Shown here in pieces: positions 1 to 6,384 of a stretch of 8,056 bases of DNA; positions within the stretch are counted from its first letter, which is position 1, and the number at the start of each line of letters is the position of its first letter. Source of the DNA: an uncultured Actinomycetes bacterium (GTDB lineage Bacteria; Actinomycetota; Actinomycetes; S36-B12); assembly GCA_905181745.1 (NCBI GenBank), contig CAJIYV010000114.1, positions 1-8,056 on the forward strand. Direction: 5' to 3'. The position numbers were made by a program, and so were the translations under genes. The notes beneath the pieces are model-generated. The model did no database searches, was not told the DNA's origin, and was given only the letters and a program-made list of their open reading frames with translations.

Positions 1-1
1 G

Positions 2-679
2 CCAAGCCCCTGGGAGCTGCGCGACCCACATCAAGTGCACCCTGGAACCGACCTGGCCTGTGTCGGGGCTGATCTAGAACCGGTAACCGTGCTGCACGCT
101 TACGCGATGGGCCTGTTCCCCATGCAGGTGGATACCGAACTTGGTGGGCAAGAACTGGGTTGGTGGTCCCCGGATCCGCGGGGGATCCTGAGATTAGACG
201 AAGTAATAGTTTCTCGGTCACTGCGACGGTCAATGCAGAAATTCACGGTGACTTTTGATCAGGATTTCGTCCGGGTCATGCGTGGATGTTGGCGGGCCGG
301 AGGTGAAGGTAATTGGATAACAGGCGAATTCGTTCAGACTTATTCTGACCTACATGATTGCGGCTTCGCTCACTCGGTTGAAGTGTGGAATTCCGAAGGT
401 GAATTAGCTGGTGGCCTGTATGGAATTGAACTAGGTGGACTCTTCGCCGGCGAATCTATGTTTCATATTGATCGCGATGCTTCCAAAGTGGCTCTCGTCA
501 CATTGGTGGAAAAACTTGCGCATTGCGTCGGTCCGCGACTATTTGATGTGCAGTGGCACACCGATCACTTGGATTCAATGGGCGTGACCCAGATCGACCG
601 AGGGGACTACCTGAAAGAACTAGCGCGGGTACTTACTACGAAACCGTGTTTTAGCCCTGGCCGATCCGACCTGTTGTGA
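2..679 (+). CDS. aat: Leucyl/phenylalanyl-tRNA-protein transferase, 5' end outside window
   Basis: Aat transfers Leu or Phe from aminoacyl-tRNA to the N-terminus of proteins starting with Lys or Arg, making substrates for ClpS/ClpAP-type degradation in the cytoplasm. 225 residues are visible. Counting from the codon at position 2, the family motifs are GLFPM (37-41), WWSPDPRG (54-61), NWIT (104-107), AHSVEVW (123-129), GGLYG (137-141), GESMF (150-154) and ASK (160-162). Glu151, Asp182 and Gln184 match the residues E. coli Aat uses (E156, D186, Q188). A GTG at position 35 could be read as the start, but the frame is open to the window edge, and the residues before it (PSPWEL at 1-6) resemble the conserved actinobacterial N-terminus, so the true start is probably upstream. 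The C-terminus is complete and stops 3 nt short of the convergent gene. No clpS or clpA is in view. The identity is firm; only the start is missing. Confidence 0.93.
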   Translation, partial: PSPWELRDPHQVHPGTDLACVGADLEPVTVLHAYAMGLFPMQVDTELGGQELGWWSPDPRGILRLDEVIVSRSLRRSMQKFTVTFDQDFVRVMRGCWRAGGEGNWITGEFVQTYSDLHDCGFAHSVEVWNSEGELAGGLYGIELGGLFAGESMFHIDRDASKVALVTLVEKLAHCVGPRLFDVQWHTDHLDSMGVTQIDRGDYLKELARVLTTKPCFSPGRSDLL

Positions 680-682
680 AAT

Positions 683-1804
683 TCAGGAAGTCACGGCAGC
701 GAGGGCAGATGGTAATTCCGCGAGAAAAAGATTGATGGTTTCCTCACTGCAATCTGGCGGCAGTGAAATGCGGATACTTGCATCATTGGGTAGGCCGATT
801 GCTTGAAGGACATGGCTGGGCATGCGGGTGTCCGCGGCGCACGCAGACCCACTCGCAACGGAAATTCCGCGTGCGTCCAATTCGGTGACAAGGGCGCCAC
901 CGGCAGCGCCGGTAATGGTGAAGGTGAGGACGTGGGGAAGTCGATTATCTGGATCGCCAGCGCACACGATGTTCATCGATGACAATTTCGATCGCACCTG
1001 ATCAATCATTGCCCGATTGAGGTCCGCTTGGCTCTGCCAGGAGCCCGCGGACTCCTCTAAAGCAACCGCAGAGGCGACGGCGGCGGGAATATCCGGGAAG
1101 CCACCTATCCATCCTCGATCGGGTGCTTCTTCTGGCCTCCAGCGATTGTTCGGGCTGGTCACAACGATTGCCACACCGGGCGGGCCACCCCAATCTCGAG
1201 CGGGGGCAATCAGAACATCGAAATCCAAGGGAAGGCTGTCATGGGTGATCACGCCCGTTGCATCTGCGACTAATGGAACGCCGGCTGCTCGGCAAGCGTT
1301 AAGCGCGGCAGCAAACGGCTGGCGTGAACCCACTTCGGCGTTAGCAACTTGAATGCAGGCAAGCGCAGCGCCTTCAGCGAGTTGCTGATCTAGATCAACA
1401 AGGTCAACGGCCCCCGTTTTCTGGACTTGGTCGACGGCTAAGGAAATGACTTTTGCACCGGGGAGGGATCCGGCGGCACCTAACACAGCCATTGATTCAA
1501 CCTGGCCCACCAGCACCCGCTGTGACAGATTGGACCTAACGGCAAAAATTCCTCCGATACTGGCGCGTAGTCCATCGGGGCCGGATCCGGCGAAGAAGAC
1601 GTTTGCGTGGGAGACACCCATAAAAGTGGCGATACTTGCCCGGGCCGAGTCCAGGAGGAGCCCGGACTGTCTGCCGGCGTGGTGCATGCGGGCCGGGTCT
1701 GACCAAGCTTGGGTGGCAGCAGATTGCCAGGCCGTCAGGGTGACCGCACTTAATGGAACCCCGGCAATGGCATCCAAATATCCGGGTGCTCGCTCGACAC
1801 TCAT
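683..1804 (-). CDS. Cysteine desulfurase-like (NifS/IscS fold) protein lacking the PLP lysine
   Basis: This is a class V aminotransferase-fold protein of the cysteine desulfurase family, 373 residues from the ATG at 1804. An in-frame TTG at 1855 would give 390; the ATG is preferred because the family fold begins at GYLDAIAGVPL just after it, though neither start has a strong ribosome-binding site. In the 390-residue numbering the Cys loop is intact (SGSAC, 335-339, followed by SHVL), as is the C-terminal R362 in IRISLP. The cofactor site is not. The HK pair that carries the PLP lysine is R220-D221 in front of WGGPPG, the EH histidine is S121, the DxxQ glutamine is G201 after D198, and the SGATE threonine is D94. 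PLP-dependent desulfuration of cysteine is therefore unlikely; a cysteine-based or structural role is inference. From memory, a NifS-like gene sits next to ctaC in Streptomyces too, sometimes fused to a TusA domain, which is absent here. It runs divergently from ctaC and convergently with aat. The family call is firm and the function unknown. Confidence 0.8.
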   Translation of the reverse strand: MSVERAPGYLDAIAGVPLSAVTLTAWQSAATQAWSDPARMHHAGRQSGLLLDSARASIATFMGVSHANVFFAGSGPDGLRASIGGIFAVRSNLSQRVLVGQVESMAVLGAAGSLPGAKVISLAVDQVQKTGAVDLVDLDQQLAEGAALACIQVANAEVGSRQPFAAALNACRAAGVPLVADATGVITHDSLPLDFDVLIAPARDWGGPPGVAIVVTSPNNRWRPEEAPDRGWIGGFPDIPAAVASAVALEESAGSWQSQADLNRAMIDQVRSKLSSMNIVCAGDPDNRLPHVLTFTITGAAGGALVTELDARGISVASGSACAADTRMPSHVLQAIGLPNDASIRISLPPDCSEETINLFLAELPSALAAVTS

Positions 1805-1842
1805 TTGCTCAGAGTAGTCAACAGCCGTTGGGAGGACAAAAT

Positions 1843-1953
1843 GTGACCGGAACAACTCTCTCTGAGGCCGATCCTGAGGAGAAAAGCATGGATGGGTGCG
1901 CTACTCTTTCTCATGTAAGAACTTACCGGGTGGGCACACCAGCTTCCCCTTGA
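1843..1953 (+). CDS. Possible small ORF or leader peptide upstream of ctaC
   Basis: This is a 36-codon frame starting with GTG. A GGGAGG at 1830-1835 lies 7 nt before it, and a second in-frame start, ATG at 1888, has its own AGGAGA at 1877-1882 and would give 21 residues. The TGA stop is at 1951-1953, 118 nt before the ctaC start. The short form begins MDGCATLSH and has no recognisable domain, membrane segment, signal peptide or run of one amino acid, so no classical attenuator is evident. The two good ribosome-binding sites are the only argument for translation, and purine-rich stretches can arise by chance. It may equally be untranslated leader. Confidence 0.22.
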   Translation: MTGTTLSEADPEEKSMDGCATLSHVRTYRVGTPASP

Positions 1954-2058
1954 GTTCTACAGCAGAATTAGGTGAAACAGGTCGTCGTTAATGGTGAATT
2001 TCACGGGTGTCTGTGAAATGTATGCGAAGGGTGCATTTGTGGGAATGACTCGTAACTC

Positions 2059-2064
2059 GGGGAG
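2059..2064 (+). promoter_or_regulatory. Ribosome-binding site that decides the ctaC start
   Basis: GGGGAG lies 7 nt before the ATG at 2072. The upstream in-frame ATGs at 1991 and 2045 have no comparable site at proper spacing, and starting at 2072 puts the lipoprotein signal peptide (MRKLLGLASV...) exactly at the N-terminus. Confidence 0.75.
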
Positions 2065-2071
2065 CAACCGG

Positions 2072-2914
2072 ATGAGGAAACTGCTAGGACTTGCGAGTGT
2101 CGCGGTCGCCGGTGCGTTACTTCTTTCTGGTTGTACAGCCAACGAGGCATTTTTCTTTGACATGCCCGAACCGGCGACGGCTGAGGCGCCAATTATTCAA
2201 AACTTGTGGAATGGATCCTGGATCGCGGCCTGGTCCGTCGGTGCGTTCACAGCCGGCTTGATCTTGTGGTCAATATTTGCTTACCGCCGCCGCCGGATCA
2301 ACGAGGTTCCCGAACAAACGAAATACAATATTCCCCTCGAGATGCTTTACACGATTGTGCCTTTGGTTATGGTGTTGGGGCTATTCTGGTTCACAGCGCG
2401 TGATCAAAGTGAAATATTGACCTTAGAAAACGATCAAAGCCAAACCGTTAACGTGGTGGGGTTTCGTTGGGCGTGGGCCTTTAACTACCTCGATGAAGAT
2501 GTCTATTCAATTGGCTTACCAGCCGATTCACTGATGATCTCAGAGGACCCGGCAATCGCCGACACACAGATTTCCACCCTGGTGTTGCCGGTTGATGAAA
2601 AAGTTCGCTTTGAACTTACTTCCCCGGACGTGATCCACTCCTTCTGGGTGCCACAGTTCCTCTTCAAAATGGATGTCATCCCGGGTAAGACAAATGCGTT
2701 TGAACTTACCCCGGACAAAATCGGCACTTTTGTGGGTAAGTGTGCGGAACTTTGTGGGACCTACCACTCACAAATGCTTTTTAGCGTGAAAGTAGTCGAG
2801 CGAGCCGAATTCAACGAGTACGTCGCCGGGTTGCGGGCTGCCGGACAAACGGGTTCGATGCAGACAGGCCAATCGAGCAATGATGGACAGCGACCAGATG
2901 AGCGGAGAATATGA
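2072..2914 (+). CDS. ctaC: Cytochrome c oxidase subunit II (aa3 type), lipoprotein
   Basis: Subunit II of the aa3 terminal oxidase accepts electrons at its CuA centre and passes them to heme a in CtaD. It has 280 residues from the ATG at 2072. A lipoprotein signal peptide ends in LLSGC (lipid-modified Cys21), two membrane helices follow at about 48-70 and 89-108, then the extracytoplasmic cupredoxin domain. The CuA ligands are all present: H189 (VIHSFW), C224, the E226 carbonyl, C228, H232 and M235 in the CAELCGTYHSQM block. The aromatic entry patch is at W132-W134. The protein ends about 38 residues after the CuA block in a Gly/Gln/Ser-rich tail, with no CxxCH heme motif, so it is not a caa3-type fusion. 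In Actinobacteria the usual donor is the diheme QcrC of a bc1-aa3 supercomplex. It is the first gene of ctaC-ctaD-ctaF; its TGA overlaps the ctaD ATG in ATGA, pointing to translational coupling. Confidence 0.96.
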   Translation: MRKLLGLASVAVAGALLLSGCTANEAFFFDMPEPATAEAPIIQNLWNGSWIAAWSVGAFTAGLILWSIFAYRRRRINEVPEQTKYNIPLEMLYTIVPLVMVLGLFWFTARDQSEILTLENDQSQTVNVVGFRWAWAFNYLDEDVYSIGLPADSLMISEDPAIADTQISTLVLPVDEKVRFELTSPDVIHSFWVPQFLFKMDVIPGKTNAFELTPDKIGTFVGKCAELCGTYHSQMLFSVKVVERAEFNEYVAGLRAAGQTGSMQTGQSSNDGQRPDERRI

Positions 2915-4638
2915 CAATCCTGAATGACCGCCCGACAACAACGACCGGCCCCGGTGACTTTGGCCCTAGCGCAGTGAGCAGCGCACCACAGCAGAGCCTT
3001 GGCAAGGCGGTCGTCAATTGGGTTACCTCAACCGACCACAAGGTGATCGGTTACATGTACCTGGTCACTTCAATGGTGTGGTTCCTTATCGCTGGCCTGA
3101 TGGCTCTTGCAATGCGTGCAGAACTCGCTATCCCGGGAATGCAGGTTGTTTCCCTTGAGCAGTACAACCAGTTGTTCACCATTCACGGCACGATTATGCT
3201 GTTCTTGTTCGCCACACCGCTTTTCGTGGGTTTCGGCAATGTGATTATGCCCCTGCAGATCGGTGCACCGGATGTTGCCTTCCCCCGGTTAAACATGCTT
3301 GGTTTTTGGCTCTTCCTATTCGGTGGCCTGATTGTTGTCGCCGGCTTCTTCACCCCCGGCGGTGCGGCAGCATTTGGTTGGTTTGCCTATGCCCCGTTGA
3401 GTAACGCGGTCAACTCACCTGAAGTGGGGGCAGATTTATGGCTGCTTGGTCTGGTCGTGAGCGGTCTGGGCACGATCCTGGGCGGGGTCAACTTCATCAC
3501 CACTATTTTCACTATGCGTGCACCCGGCATGACCATGTTCCGGATGCCGATTTTCACGTGGACAATCATGATCACCAGTTTGTTGGTGCTCATTGCATTC
3601 CCGGTGCTGGCGGCAGCTCTGGCAGTAGCATTCATTGATCGGGAATACGGCGCAGTCGTCTTCGCGTCCGAAAATGGTGGTGCCATCCTGTGGCAGCACT
3701 TGTTCTGGTTCTTCGGACATCCGGAGGTGTACATCATCGCTTTGCCATTCTTTGGAATCGCCAGTGAGATCATTCCGACTTTCTCGCGCAAACCAGTCTT
3801 CGGTTACAAGGGACTGATTTTCGCCACGATGTCAATCGGTGCCCTTTCAGTTGCAGTGTGGGCCCACCACATGTACGTCACCGGCTCGGTGTATTTACCG
3901 TTCTTTGCCTTGACCACCATGTTAATTGCTGTTCCCACAGGTGTGAAGTTTTTCAACTGGATCGGAACAATGTGGCGGGGATCGATATCATTTGACACCC
4001 CGATGCTGTGGACCATGGGTTTTTTGTTCACTTTCCTTTTTGGCGGCCTCACCGGAGTTATTCTCTCAGCCCCACCACTGGACTTTGCCGTGTCGGACTC
4101 CTATTTCGTCGTTGCGCATTTCCACTACACCGTTTTTGGCACGGTCGTGTTCATGATGTTCGCCGGGTTCTACTTCTGGTGGCCGAAAATGACCGGCAAA
4201 ATGTTGGATGAGAAACTGGGCAAGATTCACTTCTGGTTGCTGTTCATTGGTTTCCAGGTGACATTCTTGGTTCAGCATTGGCTAGGAGTCCAAGGCATGC
4301 CTCGCCGCTACGGTGACTATCTACCCATTGACAACTTTCAGACGCTCAACGTAGTCTCGACAACGGGTGCGGCAATTCTTGGTGTCTCAACCCTGTTCTT
4401 CATTTGGAACGTGTTCAAGACTGCGAAGACGGCACCAAAAGTCACCGTGGATGACCCTTGGGGTTGGAGCGGATCCCTAGAGTGGGCTACCTCTTGCCCA
4501 CCGCCGCGTCACAACTTCATTTCGCTACCCCGGATCCGTTCGGAGCGCCCGGCATTTGACTTACACCACCCTGAGCTGGCTGCTCCCGGCGTACACACAC
4601 ACATGGTAGTTCCGGTTTCTGGGGGTGAATCCAAGTGA
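2911..4638 (+). CDS. ctaD: Cytochrome c oxidase subunit I (aa3 type, A1 proton channels)
   Basis: This is the catalytic subunit: it reduces O2 to water at the heme a3-CuB centre and pumps protons across the cytoplasmic membrane. At 575 residues it is a normal length, with about 12 membrane helices. Heme a ligands are H92 and H405; the heme a3 ligand is H403 in VAHFHY. CuB ligands are H270, H319 and H320, with the cross-linking Tyr274 in GHPEVY (269-274). Channel residues of A1 oxidases are present: D121 (GAPDVAFPRLN, the D-channel entry), E272, and K345 in PTGVK (K channel). The C-terminal block WATSCPPPRHNF (525-536) is of the actinobacterial kind. The ATG overlaps the ctaC stop, with GGAG at 2904-2907 just before it. 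All key residues are intact, so the oxidase should be active. Confidence 0.98.
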   Translation: MTILNDRPTTTTGPGDFGPSAVSSAPQQSLGKAVVNWVTSTDHKVIGYMYLVTSMVWFLIAGLMALAMRAELAIPGMQVVSLEQYNQLFTIHGTIMLFLFATPLFVGFGNVIMPLQIGAPDVAFPRLNMLGFWLFLFGGLIVVAGFFTPGGAAAFGWFAYAPLSNAVNSPEVGADLWLLGLVVSGLGTILGGVNFITTIFTMRAPGMTMFRMPIFTWTIMITSLLVLIAFPVLAAALAVAFIDREYGAVVFASENGGAILWQHLFWFFGHPEVYIIALPFFGIASEIIPTFSRKPVFGYKGLIFATMSIGALSVAVWAHHMYVTGSVYLPFFALTTMLIAVPTGVKFFNWIGTMWRGSISFDTPMLWTMGFLFTFLFGGLTGVILSAPPLDFAVSDSYFVVAHFHYTVFGTVVFMMFAGFYFWWPKMTGKMLDEKLGKIHFWLLFIGFQVTFLVQHWLGVQGMPRRYGDYLPIDNFQTLNVVSTTGAAILGVSTLFFIWNVFKTAKTAPKVTVDDPWGWSGSLEWATSCPPPRHNFISLPRIRSERPAFDLHHPELAAPGVHTHMVVPVSGGESK

Positions 4639-5030
4639 GGATAGAAGGTGCACTGTTTGGGATGGGTTTTATTTTCTACGCCTTTCTCGCCGGAATCTAC
4701 TGGTACTTCAGCCGGGATGAAGTGGGAACCACCGCACTTGCGTTGACGGGTGCGCTCGCTTTCTTGATTTCTTTTTACGCGCTTTACACCTCAAAGCGGG
4801 TCTACCCCCGCCCAGAGGATCGCCTTGATGCGCAGGTGGACGAAGCAGACCCCGAATACGGTTTCTACAGCCCACATTCGTGGTGGCCGCTGGCAGTCGG
4901 GGTTTCGGTCCTCGCCCTGGTGTTTGGTCTGATTTTCGCTGTGTGGCTGATCGTGTTGGGCGTGGCTGCGCTCATGTTTGCCGTGATTGGCTGGCTCTTT
5001 GAGTACTACCGTGGAGAATTTGCCCACTAA
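4635..5030 (+). CDS. ctaF: Cytochrome c oxidase subunit IV, actinobacterial type
   Basis: CtaF is a small membrane subunit of the actinobacterial aa3 oxidase (Pfam Cyt_c_ox_IV family), thought to stabilise the complex. It has 131 residues, the usual length. Four hydrophobic helices can be drawn at about 5-25, 31-51, 83-103 and 105-122. Family marks are the loop ending GFYSPHSWWP (76-85) and the C-terminus EYYRGEFAH (123-131). It starts with GTG inside GTGA, overlapping the ctaD stop by 4 nt, with a GGGGGTG at 4620-4626 as ribosome-binding site. This spacing makes it part of the same transcript as ctaC and ctaD. It is the clearest taxonomic marker in the window, since other phyla lack this subunit. 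Confidence 0.95.
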   Translation: MRIEGALFGMGFIFYAFLAGIYWYFSRDEVGTTALALTGALAFLISFYALYTSKRVYPRPEDRLDAQVDEADPEYGFYSPHSWWPLAVGVSVLALVFGLIFAVWLIVLGVAALMFAVIGWLFEYYRGEFAH

Positions 5031-5050
5031 TCGGTGTTTCGGAACCGATT
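5029..5050 (+). terminator. Stem-loop at the end of the cox operon
   Basis: AATCGGT (5029-5035) and ACCGATT (5044-5050) form a perfect 7-bp stem with an 8-nt loop, beginning inside the ctaF stop codon. There is no T-run after it, so it is not a standard intrinsic terminator; it could be a weak terminator or a 3'-end stabiliser. The 142-nt gap to the next gene is the natural place for the operon to end. Confidence 0.35.
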
Positions 5051-5086
5051 CCGCACCACACTCGTCGTACCCTCGTAGGGGTTGGA

Positions 5087-5115
5087 TTGGGTTGGGCGTA
5101 GTACACGCGCATACT
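5087..5115 (+). promoter_or_regulatory. Weak promoter candidate for the L,D-transpeptidase gene
   Basis: TTGGGT (5087-5092) and CATACT (5110-5115) are 17 bp apart and would start transcription roughly 50 nt before the ATG at 5173. The matches to the sigma-70-type consensus are partial (3 of 6 and 4 of 6), so this may be chance. Read-through from ctaF is the alternative. Confidence 0.22.
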
Positions 5116-5172
5116 GGCAACGCTGACCCTGACGCAATCTGATGACACACACTGACGGCGCGTGGAGGGTCC

Positions 5173-6384
5173 ATGTTTTTCCCCAGAAAGAACCGCGTGC
5201 GTGTGGTTATTCCCATTGCGGGAGTCGCCACTGTGCTGCTGTTGTCTGGCTGCACCCCCACGTTGACCGTAAGTACCGCGACAGTTGATCCCAACCCCAC
5301 GGTGAGTATTGCCGCGTTGCCGTTATCGGGGACAGATATTGACCCGGTGACCCAGATTGTCGTTGAAGCTGAACTGGGCCGTTTAACCCAGGTGTCGGTG
5401 CTGGGCCCCAAAGGTGTGGTGCCCGGAATTCTTTCAGATGATGGCTCCCAATGGAGTGCAACTGGTGCGCCCTTGGAGTATTCCGCTAACTACGTGATCA
5501 CTGCCGAAGCGGCAGATGCCCGAGGCCGGGTCACCTCTCTGGACTCAAAGTTTTCCACTCTCGAGCCCGAGAAATTTTTCACGGCCGACGTGTCCCCGAG
5601 TGAGGGTGAAGTGGCTGGTGTGGGTGAACCGATTGTGGTCACTTTCAACAAGAGAGTGGAGAACAAGGCTGAAGTTGAGGCCGCGCTGACCGTGCGCACC
5701 AGTCGCTCAGTGTTGGGGGCGTGGGCGTGGCGGGATAACCGCACAGTTGAATTTCGGCCCAAGGAACTCTGGCCCGGAGATATGAGCGTTGAAGTGGATC
5801 TCAATCTCACCGGGGTGCAGGCCAAGCCCGGGGTATTTGGAAAAACGAGTACAAAAGATACGTTTTCTTTCCGACCTTCCATGGTGAGTGTGGTTGATGC
5901 GGACACGTACACCATGGATGTGTTCCGGAGTGGAGAGTTAGTCAAAACTCTTCCGGTGACGGCGGGTAAGGCAGGTTTTGAAACCCGCTCCGGAACGAAA
6001 GTTCTGATCACTAAGGAGCGTTCCCGAATTATGGATGCGGCATCGGGTGGGACTTCAGAGGACAACCCGGAGTATTACCGGGTTAATGCCGAATACGCAA
6101 TGCGCATGACCTATTCGGGGGAGTTCGTTCATGCGGCTCCGTGGAGCGCTGGGAGCCAGGGCAGCGCCAACGTCTCCCACGGTTGCGTGGGCATGAGTAC
6201 CACGGATGGGGAGTGGTGGTGGAATCAAAATGAAATCGGCGACGTTGTCATTGTGAAGAACACTTCGCGCACTCAAACCGATGACGGAAACGGTATAACT
6301 ATTTGGAATGCCCCGTGGGTTGAATGGTTAGAGAAGTCTTCGACGGGCCCGCAAATCACGAAACCATTACAGGTAGTCCGCTAA
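5173..6384 (+). CDS. L,D-transpeptidase lipoprotein with Ig-like domains (YkuD catalytic domain)
   Basis: It makes 3-3 crosslinks between diaminopimelate residues in peptidoglycan, outside the membrane. It has 403 residues. A basic N-terminus and hydrophobic helix end in LLLSGC (lipid-modified Cys27). Two Ig-like domains follow at about 45-130 and 135-235, the layout of mycobacterial LdtMt2-like enzymes, then the YkuD domain at about 238-363. The active site is complete: H320 in EFVHAAPWS, and SHGCVGMS (335-342) with H336 and the nucleophile C338. The last 40 residues are Trp-rich, as in this group. The ATG at 5173 has GGAGGG at 5164-5169; the spacing of 3 nt is short. It lies 142 nt after ctaF on the same strand, a neighbourhood I recall from other Actinobacteria. 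Its 3' end overlaps the opposite gene by 29 bp. This group is insensitive to most penicillins but inhibited by carbapenems (family knowledge). Confidence 0.93.
   Translation: MFFPRKNRVRVVIPIAGVATVLLLSGCTPTLTVSTATVDPNPTVSIAALPLSGTDIDPVTQIVVEAELGRLTQVSVLGPKGVVPGILSDDGSQWSATGAPLEYSANYVITAEAADARGRVTSLDSKFSTLEPEKFFTADVSPSEGEVAGVGEPIVVTFNKRVENKAEVEAALTVRTSRSVLGAWAWRDNRTVEFRPKELWPGDMSVEVDLNLTGVQAKPGVFGKTSTKDTFSFRPSMVSVVDADTYTMDVFRSGELVKTLPVTAGKAGFETRSGTKVLITKERSRIMDAASGGTSEDNPEYYRVNAEYAMRMTYSGEFVHAAPWSAGSQGSANVSHGCVGMSTTDGEWWWNQNEIGDVVIVKNTSRTQTDDGNGITIWNAPWVEWLEKSSTGPQITKPLQVVR

Larger units (their letters stand above)
1805..2071. promoter_or_regulatory. Divergent intergenic region between the NifS-like gene and ctaC
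   Basis: This stretch must hold the control signals of the cox operon and probably of the minus-strand gene. No convincing -35/-10 pair was found for either direction. What can be seen is GTGAA three times upstream of ctaC (1972-1976, 1994-1998, 2013-2017, about 20 bp apart), the middle copy being half of a palindrome GTGAA-T-TTCAC (1994-2004), and a second palindrome GTAAG-AA-CTTAC (1915-1926). It also contains the short ORF at 1843-1953. That promoters lie here is inferred from gene orientation; regulator binding is untested. Confidence 0.5.

Noticed and set aside
35..37. GTG as the start of aat
   Set aside because: The frame is open to the window edge, the preceding residues match the family's N-terminus, and the nearest purine run (around 12-16) is too far from the GTG for a good ribosome-binding site.
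2016..2038. Hairpin AAATGTAT / GTGCATTT in the ctaC leader
   Set aside because: The stem is A/T-rich and needs two G-U pairs, so it is probably too weak to matter.
1991..2071. A 27-residue N-terminal extension of CtaC from the ATG at 1991
   Set aside because: It would place residues before the lipoprotein signal peptide, and the ATG at 2072 has a well-spaced GGGGAG.
3387..3791. Minus-strand open frame of 134 codons inside ctaD
   Set aside because: It is a shadow of the strongly conserved ctaD reading frame, with no domain or ribosome-binding site of its own.
5070..5080. CCCT-CGT-AGGG hairpin as terminator of the cox operon
   Set aside because: It has only 4 bp with a 3-nt loop and no T-run; the stem-loop at 5029-5050 is the better candidate.
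4791..5411. Minus-strand open frame of 206 codons spanning ctaF and the start of the L,D-transpeptidase
   Set aside because: It lies opposite two well-supported genes and its translation shows no recognisable protein family.
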